NCBI GenBank assembly: GCA_018806915.1 | Contig: JAGKQI010000064.1 | Coordinates: 930,001 to 994,000 of the forward strand | From: Phytophthora colocasiae | Lineage: Eukaryota > Oomycota > Peronosporomycetes > Peronosporales > Peronosporaceae | DNA: 64,000 bases | Direction: 5' to 3' | Shown here: positions 10,132 to 19,981 of the stretch, one piece after another | Position numbering within the stretch: the stretch's first letter is position 1 | Layout of the letters: each line of letters starts with the position of its first letter | The notes under the pieces: generated by a model | The model's database searches: none | Told to the model about the DNA's origin: nothing | What the model saw: only the letters and a program-made list of their open reading frames with translations | Made by a program: the position numbers and the translations under genes

Positions 10132-10205
10132 CGCGCAGGCGAGCAGATCGCGTATTACTCGATGGCGTTTGTGTGCGGCGACCAGCGAGGATATTGCGAG
10201 GACAA
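10132..10205 (+). pseudogene. ORF3 fragment
   Basis: The + strand reads AGEQIAYYSMAFVCGDQRGY, nearly identical to the N-terminal block of ORF3 copy 2 (8056-8709). Similarity stops on both sides. It is a third, orphan piece of the MULE-associated ORF3. Confidence 0.75.
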
Positions 10206-11055
10206 CGTGAACTGCACGAAGGTGGGGTTGAACCCCGGCCAGTAGCATAGGAAGGTCGGGCCTACACCACCACACCAAAGTGAACCCTGAATGTCGCCCG
10301 ACAAACATTGCACTTTTGTTCGTTGTATAGCTCCTAGGCGTTTAAAGCGAAGTATTTGCTAACATAGTATTCTCTTCATTATAGCGCCTAGTCGCAGTGT
10401 GTGGGGGAAGACGGTAGTCCTGAGGTTGTAGATCTCGTGATGAGCAGCAGCGAGGAAGCGGTACCTGACAGGTACCTCCCTGCAACTCACAGTGCGGCAC
10501 GCGACGTAGAGCAAATGCCAATCACAGCAGCACCATCTCGATGAAAATACCATCGATCTAACGGCTGGGAGCGATGGGGAAGCAAGGACTGGGCATGCAT
10601 GCGTCGACAATGATACTCAAACCTCAAAGATGTCAGTTGTAGCCGTCGAAACGGCGAACATTTCGACCTACAAATGTCGTGAGACTAAGCAGAAACAATG
10701 AAACGGAAGAACAATCAATGGGCGAAGAAAATTTCGCGGAATCCATCTTACCAGGCCTATCAGGCGACTACGCGTGATTCGCAACGCATCTATCACGCGG
10801 GAATAATGAAGACAAAGTTTATAAGTTGTATATAGCCATTCCAGGAGTTTGAGAATTTTCCAGTTGTGGGGCTTCGATGCGGCGAACATCTCAAGCTCGC
10901 ATGGGTCTGCCTCTCCGTGCAGTACAGCCTTCAAATACTCTGCGTCGATCAGGCCCTTCAGATCTTCTAGATTATGAATATAGTCTGTATACGCTCGTAG
11001 ACGAACTCATTGATGTCACCACCCTCGCCAAAAAGCAGTGGAACAAGCTGGAGCT
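10206..11055. other. No gene seen
   Basis: I find no supported gene between the ORF3 fragment and the 3' end of the pogo-like relic. The region may hold the 3' terminal sequence of the pogo element, but no inverted repeat was identified. Confidence 0.35.
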
Positions 11056-12185
11056 CTAGATTTCGGGTGCATACCAGAACGGGGATGATATGCACAGCTG
11101 CTCTCGGTCGTTAGTTTCATCGAGAAGGTGCTGGTAGGAGGCATACCAATCAGCCATGTCAGTGCCAGGCTGTAGCAGATCTTGTAGGGGCTGGTGAAGA
11201 TGACCTTGGTCGAAATCAGCTTTGGCCACCATCCCGCACAGACTGAATGCCTTCTTGATGTCGTCTTCCTGCCGCAAAGACACCCAATCTAAGGTCCACT
11301 GAGCCACCGTTTTGTAGGGGGGGGGGCAATAGGGTTACCAGCGATAGTCTGCATGGCCAGATCCACCAATGCTCTGTCGATGTAGTCATCGTACTTGTTT
11401 CTGTAGAACGCTTGATAACTCCGATTGACAGCGACGGTTGTAAGATGCTAGATGCTGTGACGCTCCAGACGTTTGGCGCAAGCGCAACATGGCAAGCATA
11501 GGAATCAATTAGGAATAGCAAGGTTTCACCGAGGAAGCGAGTCTCCTTTCTAGCACATACCACGTCCTTTGCGAATCGCAGCAAGATGTCGTCGTTCCAC
11601 ATTCCAGTGTGGTTGACATTCACAATCACGCCGTCAGGGAATTGAGGGCGATTCTTTAGCTTCGAAAATAGCATATGGGGCTGGAGGACCACGCCTGCTG
11701 AGGTGGTAGCAGTAAAGCGCTTGCGGCTGGTTCCTCCTTTCTTAAGCAGCACTTCACGCAGTCCTCGTGTTGCTATGGTGGTCTTCGGCTCGGTCTCGAA
11801 GTATCGTGGCACTTGATCCATGTTGATAATGTTGGATGTTTTGATGTTGTGCTTCTCAATGAGCTGATGAACGTGTTGAATGAACTCGCGACAGATCTTT
11901 CCAGCGTTATCAGGAAGCGTTCGTGTTGTTGTCTGACGTCGAGAGACGAGATTTTTCTGGTGTTTGAACCGCGCAAGCCACCCCGTCGAAGCCTCGAAGC
12001 CAACTGCGCCCGTGCCATGTAGATCTTGATAAATGTTGGTAGCCTGGAGTCGAATGTAGGCGTCCTTGACCCGGAGACCTTTTGAGTTACGGTCGAGTAT
12101 CCACTGGTGCAGACGGGTTTCAACATTGCGCCTCTCCCGCCTCCTCTCAGTCTTCTAGCTGCTATGCCGCGATTCTTGAGAGCCC
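11056..12185 (-). pseudogene. Pogo/Tigger-like (CENP-B type) transposase relic
   Basis: This is a DDE_1-superfamily transposase on the minus strand. The N-terminal part has a CENP-B/Tc5-like helix-turn-helix region (ETRLHQWILDRNSKGLRVKD, then TGWLARFKHQKNLVSRRQ). The catalytic domain follows with NMDQVPRYFETEPKTTI (first Asp), GTSRKRFTATTSAG, VNVNHTGMWNDDILLRFAKD and LFLIDSYACHVAL (second Asp). After that the frame is lost; a G tract at about 11319-11328 marks another shift before a last open stretch ([21 protein letters not shown]). Frame changes within the HTH region also occur. The motif order and Asp spacing are those of pogo-like elements. Terminal repeats were not found. Confidence 0.75.
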
Positions 12186-12209
12186 CTTACAGAGATTCGC
12201 GTTGGTCCC

Positions 12210-12570
12210 ACCATCCCCGAAGTTTGCTAACGAACACTTGGTGCCGGGATCTCGTACGCCGTACGAAAAGAGTCGAAAGTATTCAGAACACTCAACACGT
12301 TGTTAGTGGACGGTTCAGCCAACAAGAGTGTTTACTGCATCGCATCTCCAGCGCGTGAACTCCGTGCTGAAGCCGTTAGTTGTCGTTTTCGAGGTCGGTC
12401 AAGCGTTGTTTCTGCTTCCTCTTGTACTTGGCCTGATGTGGCGGCGGCGTTCTCTAGGGCGAATCAGTTCGGCGGCAGCTTCCGCGTTCGCGACGTTTAT
12501 GTTTGTAGCTGAATCCTTAGGAAGGATAACACCTTCGCCTTCGGTGACATTGCCATTCTGGTCCTAGCGG
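12210..12570 (-). pseudogene. Oomycete bZIP protein, N-terminal half (inverted fragment)
   Basis: The minus strand encodes a basic region and leucine zipper of the oomycete type (HQAKYKRKQKQRLTDLEND, then RLQHGVHALE). In another frame it continues with the conserved SEYFRLFSYGVRDP segment that follows the zipper in this family. Frames change at least twice, so it is a pseudogene. The C-terminal half of the same family type lies just to the right but on the + strand, which implies an inversion breakpoint between about 12570 and 12640. Confidence 0.65.
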
Positions 12571-12639
12571 TCAGTGACCCCTCTGGTCAATTTTTGAGTC
12601 GAACCAGTTCGATCGCCAGCCCAGGGTTCCAGAGCAACA

Positions 12640-12935
12640 CTCTCATTCACCTGTCCATGGTCTAATCGATGCCTGACGATCACCGAGAGTATGGTGTGTT
12701 CTGCGTTCCCAAGTCTAGTAGCGGGCGACAAAAGCGTGTCTATCGTTCACAAACTCCTTGGACAGCGTCTAGTGCTGCTTAGTTCCGCCCATTTCGGGTG
12801 GAACGATGCCACTAATCGCATCGAAAGCTTCGTATTCAAAGCGGAGATGCTCACACCACTGTTCGAGATACTGAGAAGTTTAGATGACGTCTCTAGTGTT
12901 CCACAACGCTCGCTTACCCTCAGTGCGGCTTAGTT
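12640..12935 (+). pseudogene. Oomycete bZIP protein, C-terminal half
   Basis: The + strand reads CLTITESMVCSAFPSL, KLLGQRLVLLSSAHFGWNDAT, and KAEMLTPLFEILRSLDDVSS. These are the conserved blocks of the C-terminal domain that follows the zipper in oomycete bZIP proteins (TITE...FP.L, QRLV....FGWD, DMLTP...LGSLEDVS). A frame change follows near 12900. With the N-terminal half at 12210-12570 on the opposite strand, this is one gene broken by inversion, or two independent fragments. Confidence 0.65.
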
Positions 12936-13491
12936 ATTTAAACTGGGTCTTCTCTAAGTCAACAGACATCCCTTCTTTACATTCATATCTCTTTTTACTT
13001 TACTTACTCTTGTTGCTAGTAAATGGATCTGATAAAGGTGTAAGCGAACGACGACGGAAGGTTATGCATCTGCGAAATGGCTGAGGCTTCGAGTCTTCAC
13101 TTTCTTCAGGCTCTGGAGCTGACGCATTTGCTGCTGGTTCTTCGTTGACATGTACGGGGATCTCGGGTCGAAATGGCCTCCTCTTGGACTCAACACACTT
13201 GAGCCCAAGGCGACTGTCTTGTCTAGATTGTCTTTTAATAGATGGTTGCTACTGGAGTTGTCGGGTGTGTCGATTCCGTGGCGGCGAGGAGAACCGAGAC
13301 GGGTGTCAGCAGTGTTCGAAGGCGAAAGGAATTATTCGATGGTGGGGGCAATAATGTGCTATAGTGTGATGGCTGGGGTCGAACAGAAGAGTATCCTCGA
13401 TCAAACAGGCATCCCAAGCATAATACTGTATTGCAATGTAATGGTAATACATAAGCTATGCTTAAAAACTTTTATTCCACATGCAAAGCTA
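12936..13491. other. No gene identified
   Basis: No recognisable family is encoded. A short minus-strand frame at about 13020-13180 is Pro/Glu/Ser-rich and could be the N-terminal, disordered part of the rearranged bZIP gene, but this is speculative. Confidence 0.3.
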
Positions 13492-13837
13492 TTAACCCCT
13501 CAGTTACCGGAAATCGAGGGCCTGAACGCGTTTGGCTTCGTCGTAAGTTACGACGTCCCAAGTATTAGGAGTTTTGTATTCACATGCCCTGTCCACAAAC
13601 ATGATCATAAGGATGTGCCCATTAGTTCGTAGAGTTTTCGGCTGTCCAAAGTCGTAACTAGCATACCTAGAATCATGCAAAAGCCTTCACAACGCCGACA
13701 CTTACGACATTAGATAGAAAGGCGTTGTGGAAGCGCTGCACAGAATCAGCACCAGGTCGTGCATCAGGATTCAAGATTGCAAAAGAATGTACATTTTCCA
13801 AACGAGTAAGCAACTAACCACCAGTTTTCAATTCGCT

Positions 13838-16757
13838 CTACAGAATGGCCATCATCGCTTCTTCGACATCTACCTCATCCTGAAGAAGATCACGCCGCGT
13901 TCGCTTGCGAACACCGACCTTGCCAGGCCTCCGTAGAACTACTCGCTTTCCTAGTGATTCAGGGATGGACTCACCGGCTTCAAAATCCTCGTGCCAAATC
14001 TGAAAACAAGTTTTGGTCACGCCCTTATACTCGCGTCTCGCCTTGGGACAGAGGAAGAGCTTGGCCTCACCATGAGAGCAGTCTTCACAAAAAAATGTCG
14101 TCTGGAAAGATTTCTTTCTCTCACCGCGAAGGAGCGCGCATACTTTGCAGGCACGCTGCCTGCGCTTCTGTACCCCGGAAACAGTGACCCAATCGTCGAA
14201 CTGGGAATGGGTATGGGAGGTCTGATGCCGCCTTTTTGTCGCAGACCGAGTAGCCGAAGGTGGGGATGTACTTATCATGTCGTCGAAGTCGTCAGGCTTC
14301 AGCTGCAAGAGCTGTTTGTGCAGAGTTGACATCCAGTCTCCGCGCGACAGCGGGGTGGTTCTCTTGAGTCTGCTTGCTTCCTTGTGCGTAATAAAAGCAT
14401 TGACGATAGCAATGTCCACAAAACCTAAGAATAGAGATTTATAGTACTTCCGAAATCGAAAGGACGTCTGAACGGAATATGACTGGAGGCGGAGTTGATC
14501 GTGGACATCAACTCCGCCCATCCAGCGCTGGTAATCGGTCACTAGCTTGGGGCACTTGATGGTCATCGGTCCTTGCTGCTTGACGTTCCTCTGAATTGTC
14601 TCCTCTGTCATGGATACCCCAGTAGCCAAGTAGTGTACCGGTTTTCTGTCCCACCAGTGGCAAGCAACCATGGTGGGAACAGCAAGGCAGCGGCTGAACG
14701 CGAATGTTCCTCGTTCAATTGACCGTGGCCTTGTTTGACGACGCTCAACCACTTGGCGATCAAAACCGATTCTGTTAGTCATGATGGTTCCGATGACGTA
14801 GATCGACATTGATAGCAGCTGGAGCGCCAGCGCAACGGAAGAGTAGAACCTGTCGATAATGACTAGACGAAACCCTCGTGCATGTTCTCCCAGTATGACT
14901 TTCATGTTGCGAACAACAGCAGCAGCACCTGTCTTGTTGTCGACAGGTTGCCCAGTGGAATCGTCGCTCTCACGTGCCCCAACGTAAACCTCGAAACTAA
15001 TACACGTAAGATACGACATTGTTAGTGAGCTGTTATTAGTGATGCAGTAAGTTACGACTTATCAAAGCAATTAGCTACTCACCGATGGCAGAACGCTGTC
15101 TTCGAATCGCACACCATAAAAGGTTTTGTCCCATAACGGTGCGGGGTCGTGTTGCGTCGTGATGTAGCTGGTAAGACTGCCTCGTCAAAGGAAAATACGG
15201 CAGGGAGGGTCCACGCAGATAGACACTGCTTCTGCAAGACGTCAACGACACTCCGTAGCTTTTGCATTTTTGTCTCGAACCCGCGGCGCCTCGTTGTTGG
15301 CGAAGTGCAAGTCGCGAAGGATTGATGTGCATCGGTTTCGCGCCATGAACCTCCCAAAGATACCCGCCGGTATTGCCCCGTCGTCTGTCATGGACCAATG
15401 ACTTGAAAATCGCCGTGTTTGGGGAGCCAACATGTGTGCAACTAGAAGGCCAATAACGTGAAGAATTTCGCAGGTATCATAAGGTTTTTCGGCTCGTAGA
15501 CGGCGGCGTATTTGTTGAAGCGTCTCAGGTGTTGACGGGCGACTAGTCCGTAGTTGCTTTGCCCTCGTGGCCGTGGCGCGATTGTCAATGTTTTGCCTTC
15601 GATAACGATTCGTTTCCACTGCAATTTCAACCCATAGCGACTTAGTCAGGAAATAGAACAGCAGTGCGAGTGGCGAATCTGCTACGTCCTAAAGTTCACG
15701 AATGGGAGCTGATTGATCGTTCGACAGGTTGTTGTAGCTAGGCAAATCAGACTTAAAAACCGACGATGGTGAACTCCATCTAGTCGCGCGTAATGCGTCC
15801 TTGTCGATGTTTTCAATTGATAGTGACCCACCCAACGAGTCCAAAAAAGCTTCATCCACCAGAGCAATTTCAGAGTCAGAATGCATCTCGTCGACCGGAT
15901 AACCCCGCCATCCAATCTCGTCGTCATCAAGCCCATCCTCGTCATCACTTCCGCTCGAGTCAATACATTCATACGCATCGGAGTCTTCATCATCTTTCAA
16001 CGTGTTAACATCTCTCGCGGATGCTTGTGCGTATCCTGCAGTGTCCGATTGAATAGTAGCCGCCAGTGTGCCTTGGGACAGATCGAACGCGTTTGCCACT
16101 GCGTTTTGAGAGAGATGGGGACTTTGTGCGGTCTCCGGTTCGGTAGCGTCTGAATTGCGGTCAAAAAGTGCGTCCAGTGTTGGTGCTGATAGCTGTACTG
16201 AACAGTCAATCTGAGAGGCTGACACTACAGTGTCCTGTGCATCTTGCCGTTCCACGACTGCACTATTGCTCAGAACGTCCTTAGTGCTGTCCTCCCGTAC
16301 AGCACTGCCGCGCTCAGCGTCAGGCTCATCACCACTGCCGTCTACTTCATGTTCTTCACCACTGGCGTTATCATCACTGCAGCCCCCGGCGTCATGGCTG
16401 TTCTCCCCAGCGTCGCAATCATCGCTACCATCACTTGTGTCGTCAGCTTCGTCGATGTTGATCAGTCCCGAAGCTAGAGCAAACGCAACGACAGCATCCT
16501 CTCCTGGAAGAACAAAACATGTTACTTCTTATACCTCAAATACGTCACAATATCCACATATCAATGAACATATTAGTCCCTTCCTCATGGCTGTCGCCTT
16601 CAGGGTTTGGCGCAAAGTATGTCCAGTTGTTTAATAGCTTTGTCGGCTTCTTTGATCTCCAGCCGGCCGCGTGCAGTTGTCTCCAGAGGTGTCGGAAATC
16701 GATCTCACGGGCCAACGCGGCACGTTTCGTGCGAGAGCTTGAGCGAATTCTGACCAT
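13838..16757 (-). pseudogene. piggyBac transposase (DDE_Tnp_1_7 type), broken
   Basis: The transposase starts at MVRIRSSSRTKRA (ATG 16757), matching MARIR in element 2, with the DNA-binding-like FRHLWRQLHAAGW next. A short intron ends at a ttccag acceptor (about 16504). An Asp/Glu/Ser-rich acidic segment precedes the catalytic part: SFDEAVLPATSRRN (first Asp), VIDRFYSSVALALQLL (second Asp), GGVDVHDQLRLQSY (third Asp). The C-terminal Cys-rich finger reads CKVCALLRG..CEDC..LCPKARR. An intron separates the first catalytic block from FEVYVGARE (about 15020-15080). Two lesions break it: a TAG at 15689-15691 where element 2 has a Gln codon (EL*D versus ELQD), and a one-base gain in an A run near 15265 (RVRDK). 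The Tc1 insertion upstream probably disrupts expression as well. Confidence 0.88.
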
Positions 16758-16767
16758 CGCAGTGGTA

Positions 16768-17045
16768 CAGTGCGCGCCAAATCGATAGGACCCCCGTTTT
16801 TGGCCGGTGTCGCCGGGCATATCTCGGCTTCTAGGAGGAATTAGCTCGCACTGTTTAGATATGTTACTGCTACAAGGTAGAACTAGAAGACCTATGTGCT
16901 AACACAACGACATTCGAACTCCTTCGTATAGCTAGCATACAAAATCACACTTTCCGTGTCAGCGTCAAAATTATAGTACCAGTTCCTTTTTCTGTCAAAA
17001 TGCACCCTTTCTATGGATCCCATACAAACTTCTATATTAAAGTTA
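16768..17045. repeat. Tc1 element left terminal inverted repeat
   Basis: This stretch of about 278 bp begins CAGTGCGCGCCAAATCGATA and is repeated, inverted, at 18200-18477 with only a few mismatches. It ends close to the transposase stop codon. Long repeats of this size are unusual for Tc1 elements. Confidence 0.92.
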
Positions 17046-18115
17046 GTACTTAGTCAGACCGCCTTTCTGCTTAATGACAGCAAGACAACGGCGAGGCATG
17101 GACTTCACGAGTTTGAGCAGGTACTCTTGCTCGATAGAGTCCCATGCAAGGAGGATTGCAGCCTCAAGGTCGATGACAGAACGGTACTGGCGGCCGTGAG
17201 AATATACACGTGCCGCCAAAACCGACCAGACGTTTTCAATCGGATTACAATCCGGCGAACGAGCTGGCCACACCATGGTGCTGATTTTGTTTTCCACCAA
17301 GAAACTCGTCGTTTCGCGCGAGGCATGGATCGACGCACTATCTTGCTGGAAAACAAAATCAACACCATGGTTAAGATGAGCAAAAGGCAACATATACTCA
17401 GATATCGTGTAGATATAGTCACCTGAATTCTGGCGGCCCCGTAAGATCGCCAACTTGCTCTTTCCTTCAGCGCTAAAAGCGCCCCACACCATGACACTTC
17501 CCCCGCCATTTTGTCGACGAACGTACGACTGTGCTGGCTGACGCATGTCACGCCAGTAGTACTTGAACCGTCCGGACCATCTAGATTGAACTTTTTTTCA
17601 TCGGAAAAGACAGTATATTTCCATATTCCTACACAAAATGAGATATAGTTAGCAAAGTTAACTCAAAATCACTGGCAGCAAGTGACAATACCTGGATTCA
17701 GTATATGTTTTTCTGCCCAGCACATGCGCGCCGTCTTGTGTGCGGTGGTGAGTGGCAGCGTGCGGTCCATCTTGGTGTAAACCAGATGGTCAACACGCTG
17801 CAGCAGCCTCTGCACTGTGCGGACGGACGCCTTGACCCGGAGCTCGGCTTTGAGCTCTGCCGCGAACTTGTTTCCGGTCGAAGCAGATCGAACGAGCTGC
17901 CGCACTTCCCTCTCGGTCAGCGCTGGCCGTCGTCCTGACCTTGGTCTCTCGCCCTCGCCATCACTCTGCGGCCCTCGTTCCTTCTTGATAGCCTTGCGTA
18001 CACACGTCCGAGAACGGCCTGTTCTCCTTGCAATCTCGTGAACCGAGACTCCTCCGTCGTGAAGCCCGATGATCCACCAATATTCTTGGTCGGTGAGGGC
18101 TTTACCACGGCCCAT
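17043..18115 (-). pseudogene. Tc1-family DD34E transposase, one frameshift
   Basis: The protein begins MGRGKALTDQEYWWIIGLHD. It has a paired HTH region (VHEIARRTGRSRTCVRKAIK, GRRPALTEREVRQLV) and the catalytic domain. The first Asp is in VFSDEKKFNLDGPDG, the second in VFQQDSASIHA and the Glu in NPIENVW, with 34 residues between the second Asp and the Glu. It ends GGLTKY. A 64-bp intron with GT..AG ends sits after ILNPG (about 17627-17690). One base is missing near 17562: the frame changes between DGPDG and the expected FKYYWRDMRQPAQ, which is open to the stop. Otherwise it is complete, so inactivation is recent or a sequencing error. Confidence 0.88.
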
Positions 18116-18199
18116 TGAAAAATGAACGGCTGCCGATAGCAGCTCAAGCCGGCAGCAGCAACCTGGTTGGGACCATTCGTGTCATTCTAGGTAAGTACG

Positions 18200-18477
18200 A
18201 TATTTTAATATAGAAGTTTGTATGAGATCCATAGAAAGTGTGCATTTTGACAGAAAAAGGAACTGGTACTATAATTTTGACGCTGACACGGAAAGTGTGA
18301 TTTTGTTTGCTAGCTATACGAAGGAGTTCGAATGTCGTTGTGTTAGCACATAGGTCTTCTAGTTCTACCTTGTAGCAGTAACATATCTAAACAGTGCGAG
18401 CTAATTCCTCCTAGAAGCCGAGATATGCCCGGCGACACCGGCCAAAAACGGGGGTCCTATCGATTTGGCGCGCACTG
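18200..18477. repeat. Tc1 element right terminal inverted repeat
   Basis: This is the inverted partner of 16768-17045. It ends ...GGCGCGCACTG directly before the TA duplication. The few mismatches between arms suggest a young insertion. Confidence 0.92.
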
Positions 18478-19004
18478 TATCACAGTGGCTTGTGTCTCGC
18501 AGCGCAAAAGGCTAAATGAGAGACGACCAGCTCGTGTACCCATCGTTTGCTTCCCAACAGCACTATCCACGGCCTTTCCACTTTTTACCTGTCAAGCATA
18601 TTTTTTTTGCCAGAAATAAACTTGATTAAAATATAGGAACGTCATTTTCGAGCCATTTCCTGTTATTTGCTCTATAATACGTCGTAACTTACGACGTATT
18701 TTTTTATTTCGCAGTAAGTTACGACGATGGTAACCGGGGGGTTAATCATACTTTTCACCCTTAACGCGGTCTTAAAGCGGGTTTTACACATTTTAAACAT
18801 GGTTGATGTGTCTTATAGCTGTTTTACATCTTTAAACGTGGTTGGCAAATACTAGTATAAGATTGTGTCCACTTTTGCAGGACAGGACATCGACCGTCCG
18901 CGAAGACTTGGTCGCCACCTTCTCGCAGGGCTTAGACACACGCGGGAAGTTATCGCTCACGCGCAGCTCAGACGTTTCACCATAGTCGTAAAAGGTATCT
19001 GCTG

Positions 19005-19890
19005 GTGGTCAACTTGGCAATTATAGGCCACTGCCGGCAAGACTTCGGTATTGGGCACCTAGTCCAACATGAATACGAACGATGAGGTCGCGCCATTGAG
19101 ATGGTGGGGGCAGTCTTTCGTGTGCTGCTGCCCGATCTCCGCAAACTGCACGCCGTCCTGGACGGCTAGATCAAGGAGTGACAATATCAAGATTGGACGC
19201 AACACTCAGAACGCGAGGACCACTCGTGCTTTCCTTTGTCGCTGGGTGGCACTGCTGTGGGCACGGGGCTCACGTTGAGTCACTCAACACGTCCCAAGGA
19301 CGACAGTGTTAAGGTCACTAAGATCATCGCTGAGGTGACCAAGCTTCCTTTCATCACAGTTCCCAACAAGTCCGAGGATGCCAGCGTGCTCGCAGATGAA
19401 GATCCCAAAGACACCCTTCTTCGGTTCCGGCCCGCACAGATTTTTGAGCCGCCTGTCAACGATCCTTAGCTTGCCCATCATGTCTCGTAAGGTGAGCCCC
19501 ACGAAATGCAACGCCATCACGATGGTCTGCGCGCAAACACCGTGGCTGTGAGCGGATCCAACGACCACTTCAAGCTGAATGTGTTCAAGTCTGTGATGAT
19601 CAGCAACCTCCTGTCCTCGACCCGCCTGATCGGCAACTGCGGGGGCCTTCACGGACAACTGCACGCGTCCGACCAAAGATCGACCAGGTCATGAAGAACA
19701 GTTCGTCAAGAACTTGCTCATGCTCCACACATCGGCAACGACAAGGCCTCCAAAATGGCGAATACAGCGCACCAGGACGGTATTACTCTACGTGAGACCA
19801 TCACCAAGCTTGGCTACCAGACTGGCTAGGAGTTCGACCGCTTCGTTCACTTGGTGGTCAGTCTGCTGCCTTCATTGTTGGAAACTGACC
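19005..19890 (+). pseudogene. Class II fumarase pseudogene
   Basis: The translated + strand contains scattered class II fumarate hydratase motifs in several frames. SNMNTNDEV is preceded by an in-frame stop where SGTQSNMNTNEV is expected. NIKIGRNTQNA stands for the KIGRTHTQDA site, and LGGTAVGTGL, LPFITVPNKSE and LPIMSRKVSPTKCNAITMVCAQ (decayed GSSxMPGKVNPTQxE signature) follow. SGSNDHFKLNVFKSVMISNLL and then [20 protein letters not shown] complete the order. Stops, frameshifts and an internal deletion between TQNA and GGTAVGTG rule out function. No intron-like gaps or poly(A) tail are clear, so whether it is a processed or duplicated copy is open. It lies directly beside the piggyBac insertion. 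Confidence 0.85.
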
Positions 19891-19981
19891 CATAGTCAAA
19901 TCCTACGTATTTCTGATTTTTTGCCGCTTTCCTCTTGTCCTGCAGAAAGTTAATAGACGAGCTGCAGATTCTGGAGAATGA

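Larger units (their letters stand above)
16768..18477 (-). mobile_element. Tc1/mariner element nested in piggyBac element 1
   Basis: This 1710-bp element is flanked by TA dinucleotides (16766-16767 and 18478-18479), the standard Tc1/mariner target duplication. It has inverted repeats of about 278 bp and encodes one transposase. It lies 9 bp upstream of the ATG of the piggyBac transposase, in its 5' leader. The flanks match a single continuous piggyBac sequence when the element is removed. Confidence 0.93.
13492..18745 (-). mobile_element. piggyBac-like DNA transposon 1, containing a nested Tc1 element
   Basis: The element is bounded by TTAA at 13492-13495 and 18742-18745, the target duplication typical of piggyBac elements. 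The left end reads CCCCTCAGTTACCGG and the right end, reversed, CCCCCCGGTTACC, an imperfect terminal inverted repeat. Subterminal palindromes lie near both ends: CGTCGTAAGTTACGACG at 13539-13555, its equivalent at 18679-18698, and a related half-site at 18712-18726. It carries a broken transposase (13838-16757) and is about 5.25 kb, of which 1.71 kb is the nested Tc1 element (16768-18477). Without the insertion it would be about 3.5 kb, matching element 2 at 58701-62127 (3.43 kb). Confidence 0.9.

Noticed and set aside
13150..13632. Plus-strand open frame of 160 codons
   Set aside because: It crosses the piggyBac boundary (13492) and has no recognisable domain.
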